Shown here piece after piece: positions 36,768-44,034 of a stretch of DNA of 64,000 nucleotides; the stretch's first letter is position 1; each line of letters opens with the position of its first letter. The DNA comes from Pedobacter endophyticus (lineage in GTDB: Bacteria; Bacteroidota; Bacteroidia; Sphingobacteriales; Sphingobacteriaceae): the NCBI RefSeq assembly GCF_015679185.1, contig NZ_CP064939.1, forward strand, positions 4,774,001 through 4,838,000, written 5' to 3'. The translations under genes and the position numbers were made by a program. The notes under the pieces were generated by a model, which saw only the letters and a list, made by a program, of their open reading frames with translations, did not search any database and was not told the origin of the DNA.

Positions 36768-38669
36768 ATGAGTGATCAGATAAAACACGAATGCGGAATC
36801 GCTTTTATTCGCCTGTTAAAACCACTTTCTTACTACCAGCAAAAGTACGGGACAGCACTTTACGGCCTTAACAAATTATACCTTTTAATGGAAAAACAGC
36901 ATAACCGGGGCCAGGATGGCGCAGGTATTGCCACCATTAAGTTGGATATGAAGCCGGGCAGTAGGTATATAAGCCGGTACCGGAGCATGGCCTCCAATGC
37001 AGTAGCCGATATTTTCGAATACGTGCAAAACAAGTTTGTAGATATACAAGAAAACACGCCTGAGTTAATGCAGGATACAGAATGGCTCAAAAACAACGTT
37101 AGCTTTATCGGCGAAGTTTTATTGGGCCATTTGCGTTATGGTACACATGGTAAGAACAGCATCGAAAATTGTCACCCTTTTTTAAGGCAGAACAACTGGA
37201 TGACCAGAAATCTGGTAATTGCTGGTAACTTCAACATGACCAATGTTGATGAGTTATTGGAGCAACTATACGAGCTTGGCCAACATCCAAAAGAGAAAGC
37301 CGACACGGTTACTGTTTTAGAGAAGATTGGTCACTTTTTGGATGATGAAAATCAGGAACTTTTTGATCAATATAAAAAAGAGGGCCATGATAATGTGGCC
37401 ATTACACATAAAATTTCTGAGAACTTAGATATTGCGAACATTTTGCGTCGCTCGGCCAAAACCTGGGATGGAGGTTACTCCATTTGCGGAATGGTGGGGA
37501 ATGGCGACTCGTTTGTAATGCGTGATCCTGCTGGTATCAGACCCGCGTATTACTATTACGATGACGAGATTGTAGTGGCTGCATCAGAAAGACCAGCGCT
37601 ACAAACCGCTTTCAATATCCAGTTTAAAGATGTAAAGGAAATCGATCCCGGCCACGCCCTGATTATCAAGAAAAACGGTGAAGTGAGCATGGAGCAATTC
37701 CGTGAACCTACCGAACGACTTTCGTGCTCTTTCGAGCGCATCTACTTTTCAAAGGGAAGCGACGTTGAAATTTACCGCGAACGTAAACAATTAGGTCGTT
37801 TGCTGAGCGAAAAAATTCTCGAACGGGTTAATTATGATTTGAAAAATACGGTTTTCTCTTTCATACCAAATACTGCTGAAGTTGCATTTTTTGGTATGGT
37901 TGATGGCGTTCAGCAGTATGTTAGAAGGCACCAGAAGGAAACACTAATAGAGAAAAAAGAGCAATTAACCGACGAACAGTTGGATGATCTGCTTTCGATG
38001 GCTCCTCGAGTTGAAAAGCTTGCGGTTAAAGACGTAAAATTAAGAACTTTCATTACGCAAGATGCCGATCGAAGTGAAATGGTGGCCCATGTTTACGACA
38101 CAACTTATGGTATTGTAAATAATTACAAAGATACCTTAGTGGCGCTGGACGACTCCATCGTTCGCGGAACTACGCTAAAACAAAGCATCATTAAAATTGT
38201 CGATCGCTTACACCCGAAAAAGATTATTATCGTTTCTTCGGCGCCTCAAATCCGTTACCCCGATTGTTACGGAATTGATATGAGTAGAATGGGGCAGTTC
38301 GTGGCTTTCGATGCCGCAATCCAGTTACTTACCGAGCGTGGAATGTGGCAGGTTATCGAAGATGTTTATGCAAAATGTAAAGCTTCGTTATTGTTGCCAA
38401 AAGAAGAAATTGTAAACCATGTAAAAGATATTTATAAGCCATTTACACCGGAGGAAATTTCGGCGAAAATTGCAGAGATTATCACGCCAAAAGGCACCGT
38501 TGCCGAAGTGGAGGTGATTTACCAAAGCTTAGAGAACTTGCACGAAGCGTGTCCGAAGAACAAAGGCGATTGGTATTTCTCAGGAAACTATCCAACACCA
38601 GGTGGCAACAAAGTGGTAAATAAGGCTTTCATTAACTGGAAAGAAGGAAATAACCAAAGAGCTTATTAG
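36768..38669 (+). CDS. PurF-like amidophosphoribosyltransferase, long form
   Basis: This 633-residue protein joins a class II glutamine amidotransferase domain and a phosphoribosyltransferase domain. The nucleophile appears to be C9 (KHECGIAF), implying removal of eight residues, as with propeptides of PurF. The PRPP loop is VALDDSIVRGTTLKQSI (about 459-475). It is about 130 residues longer than usual PurF, with extra segments after QHNRGQDGAG and before the PRPP loop. Bacteroidetes often carry this second, longer version beside canonical PurF, so its exact reaction is less sure. A strong terminator follows. Confidence 0.85.
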   Translation: MSDQIKHECGIAFIRLLKPLSYYQQKYGTALYGLNKLYLLMEKQHNRGQDGAGIATIKLDMKPGSRYISRYRSMASNAVADIFEYVQNKFVDIQENTPELMQDTEWLKNNVSFIGEVLLGHLRYGTHGKNSIENCHPFLRQNNWMTRNLVIAGNFNMTNVDELLEQLYELGQHPKEKADTVTVLEKIGHFLDDENQELFDQYKKEGHDNVAITHKISENLDIANILRRSAKTWDGGYSICGMVGNGDSFVMRDPAGIRPAYYYYDDEIVVAASERPALQTAFNIQFKDVKEIDPGHALIIKKNGEVSMEQFREPTERLSCSFERIYFSKGSDVEIYRERKQLGRLLSEKILERVNYDLKNTVFSFIPNTAEVAFFGMVDGVQQYVRRHQKETLIEKKEQLTDEQLDDLLSMAPRVEKLAVKDVKLRTFITQDADRSEMVAHVYDTTYGIVNNYKDTLVALDDSIVRGTTLKQSIIKIVDRLHPKKIIIVSSAPQIRYPDCYGIDMSRMGQFVAFDAAIQLLTERGMWQVIEDVYAKCKASLLLPKEEIVNHVKDIYKPFTPEEISAKIAEIITPKGTVAEVEVIYQSLENLHEACPKNKGDWYFSGNYPTPGGNKVVNKAFINWKEGNNQRAY

Positions 38670-38706
38670 CTTTTAAATCCCTGAAGGGACTTAAATTGTA
38701 ATGTTA

Positions 38707-38743
38707 AAGAAGTCAAGCTTTTAAAGCTTGACTTCTTTTTTTT
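38707..38743 (+). terminator. Rho-independent terminator after the PurF-like gene
   Basis: AAGAAGTCAAGCTT (38707-38720) pairs with AAGCTTGACTTCTT (38724-38737) over a 3-nt loop and a T run continues to 38743. Confidence 0.9.
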
Positions 38744-38922
38744 ACACCTAAATCTAGTCGTAACGTCTCCAAGGCTATTGAGTTAAGCTCAGAAAACTTA
38801 GTCGAAGACTTTTTTCTATATAAAAACAAAAAATATTTGTCCTTCGGCTACGCTACTATTGACGTTGTTTTGCAACACGCTATTTATAATCTTTTACATG
38901 AACGGTCGTCATTCCCAGCTTG

Positions 38923-38940
38923 TACCGATAGCTATCGGTA
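38923..38940. repeat. Palindrome TACCGATAGCTATCGGTA, copy 4
   Basis: This is identical to copy 3 and follows the ATGAACGGTCGTCAT sequence, as copy 3 follows its ATGAACGGTAGCCAT sequence. Confidence 0.9.
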
Positions 38941-39020
38941 GGGAATCTTAATACAAAAAAATAGCGCAACGCTTTAAGATTCCCGCCTGCGCGGGAAGGA
39001 CGGCAAGAATATTTTACGTC

Positions 39021-39037
39021 ATCGATAGCTATCGGAT
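39021..39037. repeat. Decayed palindrome, copy 5
   Basis: ATCGATAGCTATCGGAT is a copy of the same palindrome with one C lost from the left arm, showing decay. Confidence 0.75.
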
Positions 39038-39140
39038 CATATTGATCTTTGTGAAACAAATTAAAACTCAGGATGACAATATTTTCGTTTTATTTTTAAC
39101 TTAATAGCATTGATAGCTTCTTGCTACGACTGTGAGTTCT

Positions 39141-39767
39141 TTACGCATAAAACTGTACGTATGTTTTATAGATCAGCCAGAAAGCAAAAAATATGATTAC
39201 AATACCGGCAATCTTATTTAAGGTTTTAAGCGCATCTTCTTTGATCTTATAACGAAGTCGGCTGGAATAATAACTCTTCGCACCGTCTATGCTTAATTGG
39301 GTAGCCATCGCAATAAAGAAGCAAACCAGTTTTTCATTGAGCATGTTATTCAGCTTTACAGAGATAATGCCACTCACAATAATCCAGAACATTAATGTAG
39401 AAGGGGTAAGGATGCACATTAAAAATCCTTTAAGCACATAACTACGCTTGCTCACCTTTGGCAAAGTGGCATTGTTATAATTTACCTTAATTTTCGATAC
39501 CAGATAATATATGCCCACGGCCAGCAGAAAGCCGCCACCAATTGTTCCAACATATTTATCAAAGCTTGATTGATATTCTAAGAACTGACTGCCAAACAGT
39601 ACAATGGCAATCAAAATAACATCACTAATTATAACACCAATAGCCAATGAAAATCCGGCCATGAAGCCTCTTTCTATACTGGTTTTAATCATTGCAAAAA
39701 ATACTGGACCTGTTAAAAACGACGATATAATCCCTGCCCCAATACCTAATAATATGGCTTCAAACAT
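39141..39767 (-). CDS. LysE/RhtB-family exporter
   Basis: This 208-residue membrane protein has about six helices. The N-terminal GIGAGIISSFLTGPVFFAMIKTSIERGF has the LysE-family GPVFF motif in its first loop and helix. LysE/RhtB transporters export amino acids or related small compounds. The substrate is unknown. The gene faces the sugar transporter across a 142-bp AT-rich divergent region with no clear box. Confidence 0.88.
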   Translation of the reverse strand: MFEAILLGIGAGIISSFLTGPVFFAMIKTSIERGFMAGFSLAIGVIISDVILIAIVLFGSQFLEYQSSFDKYVGTIGGGFLLAVGIYYLVSKIKVNYNNATLPKVSKRSYVLKGFLMCILTPSTLMFWIIVSGIISVKLNNMLNEKLVCFFIAMATQLSIDGAKSYYSSRLRYKIKEDALKTLNKIAGIVIIFFAFWLIYKTYVQFYA

Positions 39768-39909
39768 GTATTGTATTGTTTTATAATATGCGAATATGCA
39801 ATTTTATACATAAACATACGGTATTTATTTTATTGTGCAGGTTGCATAAAAGTTACTAATTTTTCGTTTTTTTTTATTTATGTTTAGCCCCACTAAAACT
39901 ATTATTAAA

Positions 39910-41346
39910 ATGAGTTCAGAACAAACGCAAACCAAGTGGGGCCAATTCATTCCCCTCGTTACGGTATTCTTTTTTTGGGGCTTCGTAGCCGCGAGTAATG
40001 ATATCTTGATTCCTGTATTTAAAAAGGCTTTCGATTTATCCCAGGCAGAAAGTCAATTGGTTTCTCTAGCATTTTACATTGCTTATACCGTTGGGGCGTT
40101 AATTTACAACGCAATTTCTGTTTTAATGAAACAAGATATTGTCAACAAGCTAGGCTATAAAAATTCGTTGGCACTGGGTTTGGTGATTTCAGCGTTAGGT
40201 ACACTATTGTTTTATCCAGCGGCAAATCTTCACTCGTTTCCTTTAATGCTTTCCGGCTTGTTTATCGTGGCGCTCGGCTTTTCGTTACAGCAAACTGTTG
40301 CAAATCCATTAGCTATTGCCTTGGGGCCAATTACAACAGGTTCGCAACGTTTAACACTTGCTGGCGGTATTAACAACTTCGGAACCACGATAGGACCACT
40401 TATTGTAAGCTTCGCTATTTTTGGTTCGGCTGCAACGGCTTCTACCGATATCAGCATTGAGAGTGTTAAAATTCCGTATTTAATTTTAGGTGTTGCCTTT
40501 ATTGCCGTAGCCCTTTTCTTAAAATTATCTTCATTGCCTGATAGACCAGCATTGGTTGAAGCGGTTGCTGAAGATACTAAATCGATTAAGGGATCTGCAC
40601 TCAAATATCCTCAGTTGGTGCTGGGTATGATTGCGATCTTTGTTTATGTGGGTGTAGAAGTTTCTACCGCGAGCAACTTGCCTGCTTACATGGAAAAAGA
40701 TCTGGGATTTGAAATCAAGGATATCGCACCTTACATTTCATTGTATTGGGCCAGCATGATGATTGGACGTTGGACCGGTGCCGTTGAGGCGTTTACTGAT
40801 AACGTAAGTACGCAAAAGGTTTTAAGGTTTATTGCCCCTTACCTGGCTTTCGCCATCTTCTTGGGCGTTAACGCAATTGCAAAACACGATCTTGCTCCCT
40901 TTTATGTATATGGTTTAATTATTCTGGTATTAATTGCTGCGGATATGGCCAGTAAAGGAAACCCGGCCAGAATGTTATTGATTTTTTCGGCAATTGGTAT
41001 TACAGCATTGTTAATCGGAATGTTTACAACAGGCATGGTGAGTGTTTATGCCATTACCAGCGTTGGTTTATTCTGTAGCACCTTATGGCCATGTATTTTT
41101 ACCTTGGCGGTAAGTGGTTTAGGCAAGCACACCAGTCAGGGAAGTAGCTTCCTGATCATGATGATTATGGGCGGCGGTATCATTAGCTGGGCCCAGGGAG
41201 CAGTATCTGAATTTACCGGTATCCAGTACAGTTATGTTGTTGGTATTATCTGCTTTTCGTACCTGGCATTTTACGCCTGGAGAGTTAGCGGTATACTGCG
41301 CTCGCAAGGAATTAGTTTCGATAAGAAACTTTCTGGCGGACATTAA
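39910..41346 (+). CDS. FucP-type sugar MFS transporter
   Basis: This protein of about 478 residues has 12 predicted helices of the fucose/glucose/galactose permease type: VTVFFFWGFVAASNDILIP in helix 1 and GFSLQQTVANPLAIALGP in helix 4. It imports hexoses with protons. I take the ATG at 39910 (MSSEQTQTKWGQF), with the A-rich leader TATTAAA just before it; an in-frame ATG at 39880 would add ten residues. A terminator follows, and dCMP deaminase lies downstream on its own promoter. Confidence 0.92.
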   Translation: MSSEQTQTKWGQFIPLVTVFFFWGFVAASNDILIPVFKKAFDLSQAESQLVSLAFYIAYTVGALIYNAISVLMKQDIVNKLGYKNSLALGLVISALGTLLFYPAANLHSFPLMLSGLFIVALGFSLQQTVANPLAIALGPITTGSQRLTLAGGINNFGTTIGPLIVSFAIFGSAATASTDISIESVKIPYLILGVAFIAVALFLKLSSLPDRPALVEAVAEDTKSIKGSALKYPQLVLGMIAIFVYVGVEVSTASNLPAYMEKDLGFEIKDIAPYISLYWASMMIGRWTGAVEAFTDNVSTQKVLRFIAPYLAFAIFLGVNAIAKHDLAPFYVYGLIILVLIAADMASKGNPARMLLIFSAIGITALLIGMFTTGMVSVYAITSVGLFCSTLWPCIFTLAVSGLGKHTSQGSSFLIMMIMGGGIISWAQGAVSEFTGIQYSYVVGIICFSYLAFYAWRVSGILRSQGISFDKKLSGGH

Positions 41347-41358
41347 TTTTTAATAAAG

Positions 41359-41366
41359 TATTTTTG
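41359..41366 (+). promoter_or_regulatory. -7 box for dCMP deaminase, nested with a terminator
   Basis: TATTTTTG fits TAnnTTTG. It ends 2 bp before the left arm of the terminator hairpin of the sugar transporter and 44 bp before the dCMP deaminase start. Confidence 0.4.
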
Positions 41367-41367
41367 C

Positions 41368-41400
41368 AGCCACAAAGATTGATTTCTTTGTGGCTTTTTT
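41368..41400 (+). terminator. Terminator after the sugar transporter
   Basis: AGCCACAAAG (41368-41377) pairs with CTTTGTGGCT (41386-41395) around an 8-nt loop, followed by a T run. It ends the sugar transporter transcript and lies in the leader of the next gene. Confidence 0.88.
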
Positions 41401-41410
41401 AATTTTTTAC

Positions 41411-41869
41411 ATGACTGACAAACCGAGTTTCGACACCATTTTCATGAATCTTGCTACCGATTTGGCCGCCCGTTCGCATTGTGTGCGTGCCCATGTTGGT
41501 GCAGTTTTAACTAAAGATACCCGAATCATTTCAATCGGCTACAATGGTCCCCCAGCAGGAACGCATAACTGTGACGAGGAATGGCCAACGGAAGGTTGCG
41601 CCAGAGATAGTAAGGGAAGCTGCTCATTAGCCTTACATGCAGAAGAAAATGCAATCCTGTATGCCTCTAAAAACGGTTCGAAAATAGAAGGCTGCACACT
41701 TTACACCACGCTATCGCCTTGCATTGCATGCGCCAGACTGATTCTGTCGTCTGGAATTAAGTTGGTTTATTATTCAAAATCCTACGCCGCTTACAAGGGC
41801 TTACCAAGCGATGAAGGCGTTGACTTTTTAAGGAAGTTTGGGGTCGATGTACAGTTGTTGGAGAGTTAA
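41411..41869 (+). CDS. dCMP deaminase
   Basis: This 152-residue protein is a cytidine/deoxycytidylate deaminase-family zinc enzyme: HAEEN (H76, E78) and PCIAC (C104, C107) bind zinc, with the substrate segment SIGYNGPPAGTHNCDEEW. It makes dUMP for thymidylate synthesis. The start is the ATG at 41411; the upstream in-frame frame reads into the terminator. Length fits. A riboflavin or tRNA deaminase is less likely because of the GYNGPPAG segment. Confidence 0.92.
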   Translation: MTDKPSFDTIFMNLATDLAARSHCVRAHVGAVLTKDTRIISIGYNGPPAGTHNCDEEWPTEGCARDSKGSCSLALHAEENAILYASKNGSKIEGCTLYTTLSPCIACARLILSSGIKLVYYSKSYAAYKGLPSDEGVDFLRKFGVDVQLLES

Positions 41870-41870
41870 T

Positions 41871-41940
41871 TTATTGGTTCATTAGTTCATCGGTTCACTA
41901 GTTCATCGGTTCACAGGTTCATCGGTTCACTCGTTCGTTG
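41871..41940 (+). repeat. 8-bp phased array of gttcnnnn words
   Basis: The word gttc begins at 41877, 41885, 41893, 41901, 41909, 41917, 41925 and 41933, exactly 8 bp apart, with intervening bases such as atcg and acta. It starts two bases after the dCMP deaminase stop and shares words (ggttca, ggttcat) with the array at 53701-54075. Confidence 0.92.
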
Positions 41941-42063
41941 GATTTCGGTCATTGAAACTTGGTCATTGGTTATTGATTTTTTCTCATTGCAAATTACTTT
42001 TTTAATTGTTGTTCATTTTTTTGCTCATAGCTTATTGCTATTGATAATTTTATCAGTTTTTAG

Positions 42064-42071
42064 TATATTTG
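42064..42071 (+). promoter_or_regulatory. -7 box abutting the antitoxin start
   Basis: TATATTTG fits TAnnTTTG and ends 3 bp before the ATG at 42075, so the transcript should begin at or near the start codon. Confidence 0.5.
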
Positions 42072-42074
42072 ATT

Positions 42075-42329
42075 ATGAAAACAATGTCAGTTGGAGAGTT
42101 TAAGAGTCATCTCGCTGAAGCAATTGAGGAAGTGAAAGCGGGCGGTGAGATTGCAGTAACTTACGGCAAAAAAAAGGAAATTATAGGTTACTTTGTTCCT
42201 ACATTAGAAAATGCTCCTAAAATAGAAAAAACGGTGGGTAAGCGTAAATTGGGGCCATTAAACGGTAAGGCGCAAGTAATCTTTGCTGACGATTTCAAAA
42301 TGACCACCGAGGAGTTTTTGGGTTTATGA
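42075..42329 (+). CDS. Phd/YefM-family antitoxin without toxin
   Basis: This 84-residue protein resembles type II Phd/YefM antitoxins: an N-terminal DNA-binding part (MKTMSVGEFKSHLAEAIEEVKAGGEIAVTYG) and a C-terminal toxin-binding tail (MTTEEFLGL). The in-frame TTG at 42069 is not used, because the ATG at 42075 follows a -7 box. The expected toxin gene should overlap its stop; here an ATGA overlap exists but the frame ends after 12 codons. It may be an orphan that represses its own promoter or neutralises toxins from elsewhere. Confidence 0.82.
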   Translation: MKTMSVGEFKSHLAEAIEEVKAGGEIAVTYGKKKEIIGYFVPTLENAPKIEKTVGKRKLGPLNGKAQVIFADDFKMTTEEFLGL

Positions 42330-42364
42330 AAATCTATCAAAAAATCTCAGTTTGCACCTCTTAA
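42326..42364 (+). pseudogene. Possible remnant of the cognate toxin start
   Basis: An ATG overlaps the antitoxin stop as ATGA, the usual coupling in antitoxin-toxin pairs. It opens 12 codons, MKIYQKISVCTS, then stops, and the guaA promoter follows within 18 bp. The first four residues (MKIY) are compatible with a PIN/RelE toxin start, but the frame is too short to prove it. Confidence 0.3.
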
Positions 42365-42381
42365 GTCTCGCATCTAATTGC

Positions 42382-42389
42382 TAACTTTG
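42382..42389 (+). promoter_or_regulatory. -7 box abutting guaA
   Basis: TAACTTTG fits TAnnTTTG and ends 3 bp before the ATG at 42393, as for the antitoxin. A TTTG lies at 42351-42354, 27 bp upstream of the box, slightly beyond the 17-23 bp range. Confidence 0.5.
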
Positions 42390-42392
42390 CGG

Positions 42393-43922
42393 ATGCTAGA
42401 AAAAATCATTATCGTCGATTTTGGTTCGCAATTCACACAACTCATCGCCCGCAGAGTTCGCGAACTAAATATTTACTGCGAAATATACCCTTTTAACAAT
42501 CTTCCCGAGATAACACCTGACGTAAAAGGCGTTATATTTTCAGGTAGCCCGTTTTCCGTTCGTCAGGAAGATGCACCACAAATCGATTTATCAAAGTTTC
42601 ATTTAAAATATCCTTTGCTCGCTGTTTGTTATGGCGCACAGTACATCGCACAACATTCTGGCGGTTCTGTTCAGCCTTCATCCTCCAGAGAATACGGTCG
42701 TGCAAACCTCAATTTTGTTAATCAGGAAAATAAGCTGTTTAAAGGAATCAATATCGGTTCGCAGGTTTGGATGAGCCACGGTGATACGATTACTGAGGTT
42801 GCCGATGATTTCGAATTAATTGCAAGTACAGACAGCGTGAAAGTAGCTGCCTATCACATAAAAAATTCTGATACTTACGCCATTCAGTTTCACCCGGAAG
42901 TTACCCACAGCATCGATGGAAAAGTTCTTTTAGAAAACTTTTTGGTAGATATTTGTGGCTGTAGCCAAGACTGGACTTCTTCGGCATTCGTGGAGACAAC
43001 AATTGCTGATTTAAAGGCGACTTTGGGAAATGATAAGGTCGTTTTAGCGCTTTCTGGTGGTGTTGATAGCAGTGTTGCCGCGGTTTTGTTGCACAAGGCA
43101 ATTGGTACAAACCTGCACTGTATATTTGTTGATAACGGATTACTGCGCAAAAATGAGTTTGAAAGCGTTTTGGAACAGTACAAAGATTTTGGGCTGAACA
43201 TTAAGGGCGTAGATGCAAAAGACAAGTTTTTGAGTCAATTGGCAGGTGTTGAAGATCCGGAACAAAAGCGCAAAATAATTGGCCGCGTATTTATTGAGGT
43301 GTTCGACGAAGAATCGCATCAGATACAGGACGTAAAATGGCTGGCACAAGGAACAATTTATCCTGATATCATCGAATCCGTATCCGTTAAAGGTCCGTCG
43401 GCAACTATAAAATCGCACCACAATGTTGGCGGTTTGCCCGATTTTATGAAGCTAAAAGTGGTAGAGCCGTTAAAAACCTTGTTTAAAGATGAGGTAAGAC
43501 GAGTTGGAACAAGCCTGGGTTTAGAATCATTTATATTGGGTCGTCACCCTTTCCCGGGGCCAGGGCTCGGCATTCGGATCATTGGCGAGGTAACAGCCGA
43601 AAAAGTTGCGATATTACAAGATGCCGATAAAATTTATATCGATAACTTAAAAGAAGCAGGGCTTTACGATCAGGTTTGGCAAGCCGGAGCCATCTTTTTG
43701 CCGGTGCAATCGGTTGGCGTAATGGGCGATGAACGTACTTACGAAAATGTAATTGCGCTAAGGGCCGTAGAATCACTCGATGGAATGACTGCCGATTGGT
43801 GCCATTTGCCTTACCCGGTTTTAGCAAAAATATCAAACGAAATCATCAATAAAGTTAAAGGTATAAACAGGGTTGTTTACGATATCAGCTCTAAACCACC
43901 GGCAACTATTGAATGGGAATAA
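42393..43922 (+). CDS. guaA: GMP synthase (glutamine-hydrolysing)
   Basis: This 509-residue cytoplasmic enzyme joins a class I glutamine amidotransferase (C79 in AVCYGAQY, H167 and E169 in QFHPEV), an ATP-pyrophosphatase loop SGGVDSS (221-227) and the GMPS dimerisation domain ending DISSKPPATIEWE. It converts XMP to GMP. The start is the ATG at 42393, giving the family start MLEKIIIVDFGSQFTQLI; an in-frame TTG at 42378 lies inside the promoter. A lipoprotein gene follows after two hairpins. Confidence 0.97.
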   Translation: MLEKIIIVDFGSQFTQLIARRVRELNIYCEIYPFNNLPEITPDVKGVIFSGSPFSVRQEDAPQIDLSKFHLKYPLLAVCYGAQYIAQHSGGSVQPSSSREYGRANLNFVNQENKLFKGINIGSQVWMSHGDTITEVADDFELIASTDSVKVAAYHIKNSDTYAIQFHPEVTHSIDGKVLLENFLVDICGCSQDWTSSAFVETTIADLKATLGNDKVVLALSGGVDSSVAAVLLHKAIGTNLHCIFVDNGLLRKNEFESVLEQYKDFGLNIKGVDAKDKFLSQLAGVEDPEQKRKIIGRVFIEVFDEESHQIQDVKWLAQGTIYPDIIESVSVKGPSATIKSHHNVGGLPDFMKLKVVEPLKTLFKDEVRRVGTSLGLESFILGRHPFPGPGLGIRIIGEVTAEKVAILQDADKIYIDNLKEAGLYDQVWQAGAIFLPVQSVGVMGDERTYENVIALRAVESLDGMTADWCHLPYPVLAKISNEIINKVKGINRVVYDISSKPPATIEWE

Positions 43923-43980
43923 TTTCTGACCGGAATTGTGAATGTTCAGTTTGGAGTCCAAACTGCGTAAAATAAAGGTG

Positions 43981-44013
43981 ATGCTAGCAAGGTGGAATAA
44001 ACTTTGCTAGCAT
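43981..44013 (+). terminator. Probable terminator after guaA
   Basis: ATGCTAGCAA (43981-43990) pairs with TTGCTAGCAT (44004-44013); the following ATTTTGTTAAA has a weak T run. A smaller AGTTTGG/CCAAACT hairpin lies just upstream (43949-43965). Confidence 0.55.
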
Positions 44014-44034
44014 ATTTTGTTAAAAACACTAGGC

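Larger units (their letters stand above)
38744..39140. other. Repeat-rich gap between PurF-like and LysE genes
   Basis: No gene is supported. It contains a GTCGAAG/CTTCGGC element (38801-38848), the sequence ATGAACGGTCGTCAT (38898-38912), palindrome copies 4 and 5, a CCCGCCTGCGCGGG hairpin (near 38983-38996) and the GACAATATTTTCG module (39075-39112). Order and spacing mirror the gaps at 9854-10016 and 15502-15625. Confidence 0.7.
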
